Source: Micavibrio aeruginosavorus ARL-13 (lineage in GTDB: Bacteria > Pseudomonadota > Alphaproteobacteria > Micavibrionales > Micavibrionaceae). Taken from it: a stretch of DNA of 64,000 nucleotides. Under the pieces are notes generated by a model that was not told the origin of the DNA, searched no databases, and was given only the letters and a program-made list of their open reading frames with translations. Positions 44,946 to 53,255 of this stretch are shown in pieces. How positions within the stretch are numbered: position 1 is the first letter of the stretch; each line of letters opens with the position of its first letter. Location of the stretch: assembly GCF_000226315.1 (NCBI RefSeq), contig NC_016026.1:124001-188000 (forward strand). The letters run 5' to 3'. Position numbers and translations under genes: made by a program.

Positions 44946-46451
44946 ATGTCCAATGTGTCCCAACGGCTGGATCTTCGCCAGTCTCAAAACCTCGTCATGA
45001 CCCCCCAGCTGCAACAGGCCATCAAGCTGTTGCAGATGAACAATATCGAACTGGCGGAATATATTGAGGAGGAGCTGGAAAAAAACCCGCTGCTGGAAAA
45101 GGGCGAACCCGAAACCCAAACCAGCGTTGAGGGTGAGGGCGATACAACGGCCGCCGAATCATCCGCACCGGAACGGGACGCGATGGAAAGCGGCTTTGAT
45201 GAAAACTGGACCGGGAACGAAGCCGACACCCCGTCATCCACGGCGGCCAGCGCCGGTGATTACACCGGGGCCGATGTCTATAGCGGCACGGGTGCGGGCG
45301 GGCGCAGCAATTTTGAAAATGATGAAAACTCCCTTGAAAACACCCTGACGCGCGACAAGACCCTGCGCGAACATTTGCTGGAACAGGTGGCGGTCGATAC
45401 ATCCGACGCGCGTGATCGCATGCTTGCGGCCCTGTTGATCGACCAGCTGGATGAAACCGGATATTTGCGCGAAGGTGCGGAAACATTGGCCGAACGGCTA
45501 GGCTGTCCGTTGGATCGGATGCAGGCTTTGCTGGCGCGTCTGAAAAAATTTGATCCGCCGGGTATTTTTGCCCGCGACCTGTCCGAATGTCTGGCCCTGC
45601 AACTGGATGATCTGGGGCAACTGGACCAGCCGATGCGGATTTTGCTGCAGAATCTCGATAAGCTGGCCAGCCATGATTACGACGCGCTGGCGCGCGCCTG
45701 CGGCGTCAATGAAACATATCTGCGCGATATGATTGATGATATCCGCGCACTCAACCCGCGTCCGGCGTCCTCGTTTGATCATTTTGTGGTGCAAACGGTG
45801 ATCCCCGATGTGGCCATGCGCCCAATCCCGAAATCCGAAGGGGGCGGCTGGCGCGTTGAATTGAACAATGACGCCCTGCCGCGCGTTCTGGTCAATCAAT
45901 CCTATTACACCACCGTGGCCGGCCAGGCGAAAAGCCGTCAGGACAAGGATTACTTAAGCGCGCAGATGAACGCGGCCAGCTGGCTGGTCAAGGCGCTGGA
46001 CCAGCGCGCGAAGACCATTTTAAAGGTCGCGGCAGAAATCGTTGAACAACAAAACGCGTTCTTCCTGTTCGGGATTGAATTTCTGCAGCCGCTGACGTTG
46101 AAGGACATTGCGGAAAAAATCGAAATGCACGAAAGCACGGTCAGCCGTGTGACCACGAATAAATACATCGCCACACCGCGCGGTATTTTTGAAATGAAAT
46201 ATTTCTTCTCCACCGCTTTGGTCGCGGCGGATGGAACCAGCCATTCGGCAGAGGCGGTGAAGGCCAAAATCAAAACCATGATTGATGCGGAAAAATCCGA
46301 CGCCGTGCTGTCCGACGATGCCATCGTTGATGCGCTGAAGGCCGAGGGGATCGACCTGGCCCGCCGTACCGTTGCCAAATACCGCGAGGGCATGAACATC
46401 CCCTCCTCGGTCCAGCGCCGGAAGCAGAAGAAAAATTCAGGGCCCGCCTGA
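44946..46451 (+). CDS. rpoN: RNA polymerase sigma-54 factor
   Basis: 501 residues. The N-terminal activator-interaction region is RQSQNLVMTPQLQQAIKLLQ at about 10-30, then an acidic, low-complexity linker (residues 55-130). The core-binding domain and the DNA-binding end follow, with the helix-turn-helix VAAEIVEQQ ... HESTVSRVTTNKY and the RpoN box ARRTVAKYREGMNIPSS. All regions are intact. It directs nitrogen, envelope or motility genes together with AAA+ activators. It is followed by hpf after a 320-bp spacer; ptsN, usually next, lies at 56454. Confidence 0.97.
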   Translation: MSNVSQRLDLRQSQNLVMTPQLQQAIKLLQMNNIELAEYIEEELEKNPLLEKGEPETQTSVEGEGDTTAAESSAPERDAMESGFDENWTGNEADTPSSTAASAGDYTGADVYSGTGAGGRSNFENDENSLENTLTRDKTLREHLLEQVAVDTSDARDRMLAALLIDQLDETGYLREGAETLAERLGCPLDRMQALLARLKKFDPPGIFARDLSECLALQLDDLGQLDQPMRILLQNLDKLASHDYDALARACGVNETYLRDMIDDIRALNPRPASSFDHFVVQTVIPDVAMRPIPKSEGGGWRVELNNDALPRVLVNQSYYTTVAGQAKSRQDKDYLSAQMNAASWLVKALDQRAKTILKVAAEIVEQQNAFFLFGIEFLQPLTLKDIAEKIEMHESTVSRVTTNKYIATPRGIFEMKYFFSTALVAADGTSHSAEAVKAKIKTMIDAEKSDAVLSDDAIVDALKAEGIDLARRTVAKYREGMNIPSSVQRRKQKKNSGPA

Positions 46452-46773
46452 CCGACTCTTTATCTTGGTTTCATTCCTTTTTGCTGTCATTCCCGCTTTC
46501 GCGGGAATGACAAAGGAGGGGGGATTGCAAAGTTTCTTCTTGCCATAATTTTTATATAATTGATTTTATTATACATTTCACCTTTCGATACGATGGGTAA
46601 GTTAAGTTGATGTCAATGATTTGCGGACTAGACTCAATAATACGGGGGTACGAAGGCGCGCGACGCGCTTTTCGGGGTCCCCGAACCGTGGAGGATTTTC
46701 GCTAAATAAGCACGTCACAATCATCCCGCCTAAATCGCAAGATTTTTCTAAACCAAATGTAAGGACGAAAACC
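46452..46773 (+). repeat. rpoN-hpf spacer: REP-like palindrome, AT-rich region and small palindrome
   Basis: No gene is seen. TGTCATTCCCGC (46485-46496), TTTC, GCGGGAATGACA (46501-46512) is a perfect 12-bp stem of the REP-like type. The following AT-rich stretch (TTTATATAATTG) and TAGACT/TAATAC boxes around 46628-46645 are possible promoter parts for hpf. TTCGGGGTCCCCGAA (46671-46685) is a second palindrome. hpf has a good AAGGA at 46761. Confidence 0.6.
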
Positions 46774-47391
46774 ATGGAACTATCCGTTCAAGGCAAACAG
46801 ATCAATGTCGGCGACGCACTGCGCGCCCATGTCCAGGAAAAGCTGGAGGATCTGAACGCCAAATTCTTTAATCGCGCGATTGATGCAACGGTCATCTTCT
46901 CGCGCGAGGGCCATGCGTTTTTCAATGCGCATGTGTCCATTCGCATCGGTAAAAACATCAACGTCGTGGCCGAGGCCGAAGACACCGATATTTATGCGGC
47001 CTTTGACCAGGCGGCGGTGAAGCTGGCCAAGCAATTGCGCCGTTATAAAAACCGCCTGCGCGACCACCACCGCCGTGCCGAAGACATGCCGGACGATACA
47101 ATCCTGCAAGCCCGCAGCTATACCATCGCCCCGGAACAGGATGATGAAGATGCAAAAGAATCATCCGGTGAACAGGCCCCGATCATCGTCGCGGAAATGA
47201 CCACCGACATCCTGACGCTCAGTGTGTCCACGGCCGTGATGCACATGGATCTGATGCACCAGAATGCGCTGCTGTTCCGCAACGAAAGCCACGGCGGCCT
47301 GAACATGGTCTATCGCCGCCCGGACGGGCATGTGGGCTGGGTCGACCCGGTCGGCAACGGCCTCTCCGCGCACAAGGAAGCGGCGGAATAA
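46774..47391 (+). CDS. hpf: Ribosome hibernation promoting factor, long form
   Basis: 205 residues. Binds the 30S subunit in slow growth and pairs ribosomes into 100S dimers. N-terminal HPF/YfiA fold: MELSVQGKQINVGDALRAHV, later IYAAFDQAAVKLAKQLRRYK. After an acidic linker comes the long-form dimerisation domain (MHQNALLFRNESHGGLN, then MVYRRPDGHVGWVDP). The ATG at 46774 follows AAGGA; the reading upstream to 46621 is not protein-like. rpoN-hpf adjacency is conserved. Confidence 0.95.
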   Translation: MELSVQGKQINVGDALRAHVQEKLEDLNAKFFNRAIDATVIFSREGHAFFNAHVSIRIGKNINVVAEAEDTDIYAAFDQAAVKLAKQLRRYKNRLRDHHRRAEDMPDDTILQARSYTIAPEQDDEDAKESSGEQAPIIVAEMTTDILTLSVSTAVMHMDLMHQNALLFRNESHGGLNMVYRRPDGHVGWVDPVGNGLSAHKEAAE

Positions 47392-47418
47392 ATAAACATT
47401 TTCTCTTGAAACGCATGA

Positions 47419-47451
47419 ACAAGGCGGCCTTGGTGGCCGCCTTGTTTTTTT
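47419..47451 (+). terminator. Terminator after hpf
   Basis: AACAAGGCGGCC, TTGGT, GGCCGCCTTGTT followed by TTTTT: a 12-bp stem just past the hpf stop. Confidence 0.9.
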
Positions 47452-47489
47452 ACGCGCCCGCTTGCGTTCATGCGGGGCCACAACATCAC

Positions 47490-47828
47490 TTATTCTTTTT
47501 CCGATACATACACGGCGCAATCCTCCGACCCGACGCGCAAAACGGCCATGTGCGTGTAATGCGCCACGCGGTCCCCGCCGATGCAAAAATCGTAATACAG
47601 ATTGGCCGGGAAATAATGGTCCGCCGTGGTCGCCACCACGCTCGCATCACCAAACGCAATATAAACCGGGGCGGTGGCACAGACGCTGACAATCCGCGTA
47701 TCATCATCAAACGCGGTCGCGTTACGGCTGGATGTGGCCCCGGCGGTCAACGCATGCGCCCCACCAGATTTCAAGCGCACGGCGGGAATCGGGGTGTTAT
47801 CACTGTCACGCGGCAGTAAAGTGGCCAT
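47490..47828 (-). CDS. Small uncharacterised protein, all-beta, possibly phage-derived
   Basis: 112 residues behind a strong Shine-Dalgarno (GAAGGAGAG, 5 bp before the ATG). Mostly short beta strands: RIVSVCATAPVYIAFGD, DHYFPANLYYDFCI, VLRVGSEDCAVYVSE. Its opening MATLLPRDSDNTPIPAVRL is like small structural proteins found with phage tail or head genes, but no phage gene is nearby, so that is only a guess. It is convergent with hpf. Confidence 0.65.
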   Translation of the reverse strand: MATLLPRDSDNTPIPAVRLKSGGAHALTAGATSSRNATAFDDDTRIVSVCATAPVYIAFGDASVVATTADHYFPANLYYDFCIGGDRVAHYTHMAVLRVGSEDCAVYVSEKE

Positions 47829-47852
47829 TCTTTCTCTCCTTCAAATCACAAT

Positions 47853-47891
47853 AAAAAACGCGCCGAACCCAAGGGGCCAGCGCGCAAAAAA
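47853..47891 (-). terminator. Terminator after the 47973 regulator
   Basis: On the minus strand CGCGCTG and CGGCGCG form the outer stem and CCC/GGG the inner stem, followed by TTTTTT. It lies directly downstream of the regulator stop. Confidence 0.7.
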
Positions 47892-47972
47892 GCCGGGCAA
47901 AAATGGATACAGTGATCCCGGCGACAGAGGGCAGTATCACCGGGCTTTAGCGGATTGTCAAGGAAATTATTC

Positions 47973-48821
47973 CTACGCCATCGACCCGATCGCAAATTCC
48001 GTCGCGTGCCCCGGATGGACCGTGTGGTCGGCATGCAATGCGCCGACGGGGAGGTCGACGAGGGTGACGTAGAGCTGGACGCCCATCTGGCCGCTGGAGG
48101 ACAGGTCGGCATTTTTCGACAGGGCCTCGGCAAAGCGGGTGGCGGCTTCCATCGGTTCGGTTTCGTATTGGGGCCGTTGCAGCATCAGGCAATATTCGTT
48201 TTTACCCGTTTGCGCGATGATGTCGCTTTGACGGCGCAGGCGGACCAAGCTTTGTGACAGGCGCGCGGACAGGGCGGCGGCGGCGTAGGACCCGTCCACC
48301 TCCAGCACATCCTTGTGATTTTTAATCCCGATAAAAACGAGGAAGGAACGTTCGCCATAGCGGTCGGCGCGGTCCAGACAGGACAGGAACAATTGGTTAA
48401 AGGCCGATTTGGCGATGACGCCCCCGGCGGAGGGGAAATCCTCGCTATCATCGCCAATGCGAGCGATCAGGCTGGTCAGCCGCTCGGCGTTTTGGGCCAT
48501 TTTTTCCAGGCCCGCCCCGTCGATGGGTTTCAGCATCACGTCATTGGCCCCGGATTTCAACGCCTCGACCCGGTCCATGGACCCGGACATCAGGACGATA
48601 TAGGGGTAATTCCGCACCGAACGGCGAATGCCCAGAATGATCGGGCGCGCGTTGTTCAGCGGGGCGGGATCAATAAACACCGCATCAAAGGGTTCCACCC
48701 CCAGCCGTTCAATCGCGTTATTTTTCACCGCTTCTTCCACCACGCTATGGCCGGCGGATTGCAGGCGGGAAGATACGAGCTGGGTCGTCAGGCTGTCGCG
48801 GTCGATCACGAGGATTTTCAT
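47973..48821 (-). CDS. Response regulator with degenerate GGDEF-like domain
   Basis: 282 residues. The receiver domain at 1-125 has phosphoacceptor Asp in AVFIDPAPLNNA, YIVLMSGSMD and the Lys of DVMLKPID. The N-terminal acidic pocket is reduced to VIDRDS. The C-terminal half aligns by layout with a diguanylate cyclase domain (FLSCLDRADRYGERSFLVFI) but has TGKNEY where GGDEF should be, so it should not make c-di-GMP. It resembles PleD-type regulators that lost catalysis and may be an adaptor. Single gene with its own terminator. Confidence 0.78.
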   Translation of the reverse strand: MKILVIDRDSLTTQLVSSRLQSAGHSVVEEAVKNNAIERLGVEPFDAVFIDPAPLNNARPIILGIRRSVRNYPYIVLMSGSMDRVEALKSGANDVMLKPIDGAGLEKMAQNAERLTSLIARIGDDSEDFPSAGGVIAKSAFNQLFLSCLDRADRYGERSFLVFIGIKNHKDVLEVDGSYAAAALSARLSQSLVRLRRQSDIIAQTGKNEYCLMLQRPQYETEPMEAATRFAEALSKNADLSSSGQMGVQLYVTLVDLPVGALHADHTVHPGHATEFAIGSMA

Positions 48822-48984
48822 GCTGGGTGGGTCCCTTGAAACCCCCGGATTTCCGGGGGGATATGTCTTAAATAAAGGCCTGATTATTCTATCCTATTTT
48901 CCCATTGTGCCAAGGCTGGTCTTAAAAAATGGGTAAGAGGGCGCAAAATCCGCAAAAACCGGGAATTCCGCCCCAAAATAGTGC

Positions 48985-49013
48985 TTTACAAGGGCATGAG
49001 GCTTCGCTAATTA
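48985..49013 (+). promoter_or_regulatory. Promoter for tRNA-Leu
   Basis: -35 TTTACA (48985-48990), 17-bp spacer, -10 TAATTA (49008-49013), about 40 bp upstream of the tRNA. A short hairpin (CCTTCGCC, GCGA, GGCGGAGG) lies in the leader. Confidence 0.6.
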
Positions 49014-49054
49014 AAGGGCCTTCGCCGCGAGGCGGAGGAAAATCCAAATGCCGT

Positions 49055-49141
49055 GCCCAGGTGGCGGAATTGGTAGACGCGCACGGTTCAGGTCCGTGTG
49101 GCCGAAAGGTCGTGGAAGTTCGAGTCTTCTTCTGGGCACCA
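49055..49141 (+). tRNA. tRNA-Leu (anticodon CAG)
   Basis: Acceptor stem GCCCAGG pairs with TCTGGGC (one G-U). The anticodon stem CACGG/CCGTG encloses the loop TTCAGGT, so the anticodon is CAG (49089-49091), reading CUG. A long variable arm (GGCCGAAAGGTC) and GTTCGAGTC T-loop support a type II leucine tRNA. CCA is encoded (49139-49141). Confidence 0.95.
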
Positions 49142-49242
49142 TTTATTTAGAGTATGAGAGGCTTTCGCCTTGAATGACGATCACCCGCCCGCGATAATGT
49201 GGCGGGTTTTTGTTTTTTAACCATAAGGGATCGAGACCACCC

Positions 49243-49857
49243 ATGACCGTGACGTTGCATAAGGGCGATCTGCCCGCGGGATTGAATTTCGGCAAAATCA
49301 TTGCCGTTGATACCGAGGCCATGGGTCTGAACAATCACCGTGACCGTTTGTGCGTTGTGCAACTCTCCGCCGGGGATGGCGCCGCCCATCTGGTGCAATT
49401 TGCACGCGGCGAATATGACGCGCCGAATTTGAAAAAATTGCTGGGCGATCCGAATGTTTTGAAACTGTTCCATTTCGCCCGTTTTGACGTGGCGATTATC
49501 AAACATTATCTGGGCGTTGATTGTAACCCGCTGTGGTGCACGCGTCTGGCGTCCATGCTGTGCCGGACCTATACCGACAAACATGGCTTGCGTGAATTGT
49601 GCCGCGAATTGCTGGGCATTGAACTGAACAAGCAGCAACAATCATCCGACTGGGGCTATGACACGCTCAGCCCGGAACAGATGAATTACGCCGCCAACGA
49701 CGTGTTGCATCTGCATGCGTTGAAAGAGCGTCTGGAAATGATGCTGGAACGCGAAAACCGTTTGGAGCTGGCGCAGAAATTGTTCGATTTCGTGCCGACC
49801 CGCGCGCAGCTGGATTTGATGGGCTGGCCGGAAACCGACATTTTCGCGCACAATTAA
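49243..49857 (+). CDS. RNase D-like 3'-5' exonuclease
   Basis: 204 residues of the DEDDy exonuclease family without the C-terminal HRDC domain of true RNase D. Exo I: IAVDTEAMGL (Asp, Glu). Exo II: LKLFHFARFDVAI. Exo III: MNYAANDVLHLH (Tyr-x3-Asp). The short single-domain form directly upstream of kdsD is common in alphaproteobacteria. The start is the ATG at 49243, after AAGGGAT. It probably trims structured RNA 3' ends. First gene of the kdsD-dedA-lptC-lptA run. Confidence 0.9.
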   Translation: MTVTLHKGDLPAGLNFGKIIAVDTEAMGLNNHRDRLCVVQLSAGDGAAHLVQFARGEYDAPNLKKLLGDPNVLKLFHFARFDVAIIKHYLGVDCNPLWCTRLASMLCRTYTDKHGLRELCRELLGIELNKQQQSSDWGYDTLSPEQMNYAANDVLHLHALKERLEMMLERENRLELAQKLFDFVPTRAQLDLMGWPETDIFAHN

Positions 49858-49874
49858 AGATAAGAAAGATCGCC

Positions 49875-50906
49875 ATGATGACTGCACCGCGCTTTGACGC
49901 CGACACCACGCCGATGGATACCGACAAGGCCGCACGCGACATCGCCACGGGCCGCCGCACGATTGAAACGGAAGTGGCGGGGCTGAACGCGTTGGCCGCA
50001 TCCATGGATGAAAATTTCGCCCGCGCCGTCGCCACCATTCAGGCGATGAAGGATTCTGGACGCGGTCGTTTGATCGTGGCAGGCATTGGCAAAAGCGGCC
50101 ATATCGCCAAGAAGCTGGCCGCGACCTTCGCCTCCACCGGCACGCCGGCGTTCTTCGTTCACCCGGGCGAAGCCAGCCATGGTGACCTGGGCATGGTGAC
50201 GGAGGATGATATTGTCCTGCTGCTGTCCAATTCCGGCGGCAGTGCGGAACTCTCCGACTTGATCCATTATACGCGCCGTTTTGGCATTACCCTGATCGCC
50301 GTGACCAGCAAAGCAGACAGCGCGCTGGCCAAACATGCGGATCAGGTGTTGCTGTTGCCGCAAATGCCCGAAGCCTGCCCCATCGGCATGGCCCCGACGA
50401 CATCCACCACCATGACGCTGGCTCTGGGCGATGCGATTGCGGTTGCGCTGCTGGAACGCATGGGGTTGAGCAAGGATGATTTTAAAGTCTGGCACCCGGG
50501 CGGCAAACTGGGCCAGCGTTTGCAAAAAGTTTCGGCCTTGATGCATGCCTATGACGCCCTGCCTTTGATCGACCAATCGGCCACGATGGATCAGGCGATT
50601 TTGATGCTGAGCGCGAAAAATCTGGGCGTTGTTCTGGCGCTGGATTCATCCAAAAAGCTGGCCGGGATTATCACCGACGGCGATTTGAAGCGCCATATGG
50701 GCCCGGATCTGCTGTCCCGCAAGGTGGCTGAGATTATGAGCAAGAACCCGCGCACCATCGCGCATGACGCGCTGGCGGTTGAGGCCGTGGACGTCATGAC
50801 CAAAACGCCGGGCCAGTATTTGACCAGCTTGATCGTCGTTGATGACAATGGCGATCTAACCGGACTGATCCGCTTGCAGGATTGCCTGCAGGCCGGAATC
50901 GTTTAA
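49875..50906 (+). CDS. kdsD: Arabinose-5-phosphate isomerase
   Basis: 343 residues. Converts ribulose-5-phosphate to arabinose-5-phosphate, the precursor of Kdo for lipopolysaccharide. SIS domain near residues 60-190 (VAGIGKSGHIAKKLAATFAS, then ASHGDLGMV and LLLSNSGGSAE), with the active-site His in the VWHPGGKLG region, followed by two CBS domains (residues about 215-340). Lies 17 bp after the RNase D-like gene and before lptC and lptA, so one LPS-assembly transcript is likely. Confidence 0.95.
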   Translation: MMTAPRFDADTTPMDTDKAARDIATGRRTIETEVAGLNALAASMDENFARAVATIQAMKDSGRGRLIVAGIGKSGHIAKKLAATFASTGTPAFFVHPGEASHGDLGMVTEDDIVLLLSNSGGSAELSDLIHYTRRFGITLIAVTSKADSALAKHADQVLLLPQMPEACPIGMAPTTSTTMTLALGDAIAVALLERMGLSKDDFKVWHPGGKLGQRLQKVSALMHAYDALPLIDQSATMDQAILMLSAKNLGVVLALDSSKKLAGIITDGDLKRHMGPDLLSRKVAEIMSKNPRTIAHDALAVEAVDVMTKTPGQYLTSLIVVDDNGDLTGLIRLQDCLQAGIV

Positions 50907-50936
50907 CCCCTTATCTTGATATAAAGGCGTACCACA

Positions 50937-51566
50937 ATGCATTTTGATATTCTGCACCTGATCGAAACACTGGGCATGTGGGGCGTCTGGGCTGTGGTGT
51001 TTGCCGAATCCGGCATTTTGTTCTGCTTCTTTATGCCGGGGGATTCCCTGTTGTTCGCGGCTGGCGTTCTGGCGGGACAGGATTTGATGCCGATTGGTCT
51101 GCTGGCGGGGGGGTGTTTCATTGCGGCGGTGACGGGCAATTTGCTGGGCTATGAAATTGGTCGCCGTGTCGGCATGAAAATCATCAACCCGCGCACGGAA
51201 AAATTCCTGAAGCCGGAATATCTGCAAATGACGTCCGACTTCTTTGAAAAGCACGGTAAAATGGCTGTTGTGCTGGCGCGTTTTATGCCGATCATTCGTA
51301 CATTCACCCCGTTTCTGGCCGGCATGGTCGGCATGTCGTACCGTGTGTTCTTCATCTACACCATCGTTGGTGCGGTGTTCTGGGCGATTGGCCTGACTAT
51401 GCTGGGCTTCTTCCTGGGCGACCTGATCCCGCAGGACAAGATCGACATGTATATCCTGCCGATCATTGTGTTGATTATCCTGATTTCGGTTTTGCCGTCG
51501 GTGTTCCATATCTGGAAAGAAATGCGCGCGCGGAAAGCCGTCGCGCCCGAGAATGATAAAGCATGA
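50937..51566 (+). CDS. DedA-family membrane protein
   Basis: 209 residues with several hydrophobic segments and the DedA signature: FFMPGDSLLFAAGVLAG, GNLLGYEIGRRVG, then VVLARFMPIIRTFTPFLAGM (with conserved Arg-Phe-x-Pro-x-x-Arg) and the C-terminal helix pair. DedA proteins are undecaprenyl-phosphate or phospholipid flippases that support envelope integrity. It lies between kdsD and lptC, and its stop overlaps the lptC start as ATGA, so it is firmly part of the LPS operon. Confidence 0.92.
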   Translation: MHFDILHLIETLGMWGVWAVVFAESGILFCFFMPGDSLLFAAGVLAGQDLMPIGLLAGGCFIAAVTGNLLGYEIGRRVGMKIINPRTEKFLKPEYLQMTSDFFEKHGKMAVVLARFMPIIRTFTPFLAGMVGMSYRVFFIYTIVGAVFWAIGLTMLGFFLGDLIPQDKIDMYILPIIVLIILISVLPSVFHIWKEMRARKAVAPENDKA

Positions 51567-52261
51567 CACCCGGCGCATTAGATTCCGACGATCACGATCT
51601 GGACCGGGCGCGCCTGTCCCAGCTCTTGCGCCCCGATACGCGGGAACGTGCGCGGCTGAAACTGACGGGGCAACGTCGGACTTTTATCATGCGGTGGGTG
51701 CGCCTGTTGCTGCCATTGGCGGCGCTGGCGATTGTGGCGGTGGTGATTGCCTGGCCAAAGATGGAAGACAACATGGCCCCGGTGCGCAAGGAAGAAATCC
51801 TGCCGCAGACGGTGGGTCGGAACGAACTGATCAATCCGCGTTTCGAAAGCGAAGACAGTGACGCCCAACCCTTCACCGTCACCGCCATATCCGCCACACA
51901 GGACAGCAACGATCAAACATTGATCCTGCTGAATAAACCGAAGGCGGACATCAAGCTGAATTCCGGGCACTGGATTGCGGGCGAAGCGGATCAGGGCGAA
52001 TACCGTCAGGAGCAAAAGAACCTGACCCTGACCGGGAATGTCCGCCTGACTCAGGATGAAGGGTATATGATGGAAACCGCCTCCCTGTTTGTTGATATGA
52101 ATACACGTACAGTCCGCACCAGCGACGCCGTGCGTGGCAGCGGCCCGGCGGGCACGTTACAGGCCACCGGCATGCAAGGTGATGGCGTCAGCGGCGTTCT
52201 GGTCTTTACAGGCCCCGCGACACTGGTTCTCAACCGCTCTGTGAAGGGCTTGTCACAATGA
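51563..52261 (+). CDS. lptC: LPS export protein LptC
   Basis: 232 residues. A single N-terminal transmembrane helix (LLLPLAALAIVAVVIAWP near residue 45) is followed by a periplasmic OstA/LptC jelly-roll domain (EGYMMETASLFVDMNTRTVR). LptC passes LPS from LptB2FG to LptA. It overlaps dedA upstream (ATGA) and lptA downstream (ATGA). Confidence 0.9.
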   Translation: MTPGALDSDDHDLDRARLSQLLRPDTRERARLKLTGQRRTFIMRWVRLLLPLAALAIVAVVIAWPKMEDNMAPVRKEEILPQTVGRNELINPRFESEDSDAQPFTVTAISATQDSNDQTLILLNKPKADIKLNSGHWIAGEADQGEYRQEQKNLTLTGNVRLTQDEGYMMETASLFVDMNTRTVRTSDAVRGSGPAGTLQATGMQGDGVSGVLVFTGPATLVLNRSVKGLSQ

Positions 52262-53151
52262 AAAAATTTCTCGCTCTGTTTCTGGTCTGTGCGCTGTACG
52301 CCCCGGCGGCCATGGCCCAAACCAGCAATTCATCCGAACCGCTGGAAATCAGCGCGGATAAAACGCTGGAATGGCATCGCAATGACAAACGCTATATTGC
52401 CAAGGGCAAGGCTGTGGCCCAGCAGGGCGATACCACCATCGCCGCCGAAACGCTCACGGCGGACTATCGCGAAGCGAACGGCAAAGACATGGATATTTAC
52501 CGCCTGACCGCGGAAACGGATGTGGCGATTACATCGGGCATTAACACCGCCTACGGCAATCATGCGGTTTATGATGTCGACAGCGGTATGGCCACATTGA
52601 CTGGCGGTGATTTGCGCATGACGTCACCCGAACAGACCGTCACCGCGACCGACAAATTTGAATATGACGTCAATGGCGGGCGGTTGTCGGCGATGGGCAA
52701 TGCCAAACTGGTGCGGGGCGAAGATATTCTGGAGGCCCCCAGCATGTCGGCCTTTTTCGCCGCGCAAAGTGCGGATGGCGAACAATCCCGCAAGCTGGAG
52801 CGGATGGAAGCCACGGGCGGAATCACAATCACCACCCCGACGGAAATTCTCACGGGTGATCGCGGGGACTATGATGCCGCCACCAACATCGCGACTGTGA
52901 CCGGTAACGTCAAAATCACCCGGGGCCAAAACATTCTGGAAGGCGAAAAAGCCACCGTCAACCTGACCACGAATGTCAGCACCCTGACCGGAAATACCGT
53001 GCAAAAGGGCAGTGATGGGCGCGTGCGCGGTGTATTTTATCCGGATGATCAGACGAATGAGAAAGCGGAAACAACGCCGGCAAAGACGGATCTGAAACCG
53101 ATCATTACCGTCATTCCCGCACCAACGGCGGGTGAACCGGTTACGCCTTAA
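52258..53151 (+). CDS. lptA: LPS transport periplasmic protein LptA, long form
   Basis: 297 residues with signal peptide (FLALFLVCALYAPAAMA). OstA-type repeats run from EPLEISADKTLEW through YIAKGKAVAQQGDTTIAAET to a second set ending ITRGQNILEGEKATVNL. This is longer than the usual 180-200 residues, with one or more extra strands and a Pro/Thr-rich tail. LptA forms the periplasmic bridge for LPS. It is the last gene of the run and is followed by REP-like repeats; lptB is not adjacent. Confidence 0.9.
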   Translation: MKKFLALFLVCALYAPAAMAQTSNSSEPLEISADKTLEWHRNDKRYIAKGKAVAQQGDTTIAAETLTADYREANGKDMDIYRLTAETDVAITSGINTAYGNHAVYDVDSGMATLTGGDLRMTSPEQTVTATDKFEYDVNGGRLSAMGNAKLVRGEDILEAPSMSAFFAAQSADGEQSRKLERMEATGGITITTPTEILTGDRGDYDAATNIATVTGNVKITRGQNILEGEKATVNLTTNVSTLTGNTVQKGSDGRVRGVFYPDDQTNEKAETTPAKTDLKPIITVIPAPTAGEPVTP

Positions 53152-53165
53152 AAAACCCAAGACGT

Positions 53166-53228
53166 CATCCCGGCGAAAGCCGGGATCTTCCAGACATAAT
53201 GGACGAAGACACCGGCTTTCGCCGGTGT
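53166..53228. repeat. REP-like palindrome pair
   Basis: ATCCCGGC-GAAA-GCCGGGAT (53166-53185) and ACACCGGC-TTTC-GCCGGTGT (53209-53228), in opposite loop orientation, 23 bp apart. The layout is the same as at 63886-63945. Confidence 0.85.
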
Positions 53229-53255
53229 GACGACTGATTTTTATGCAGAGTAATA

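Noticed and set aside
47490-48821. Prophage remnant suggested by the small beta-rich protein
   Set aside because: No integrase, capsid, terminase or tail genes lie nearby; flanking genes are ordinary chromosomal genes.
49055-49141. tRNA-Leu as an integration site
   Set aside because: Both sides are housekeeping genes, no integrase is near, and I saw no repeat of the tRNA 3' end in the flanking sequence.
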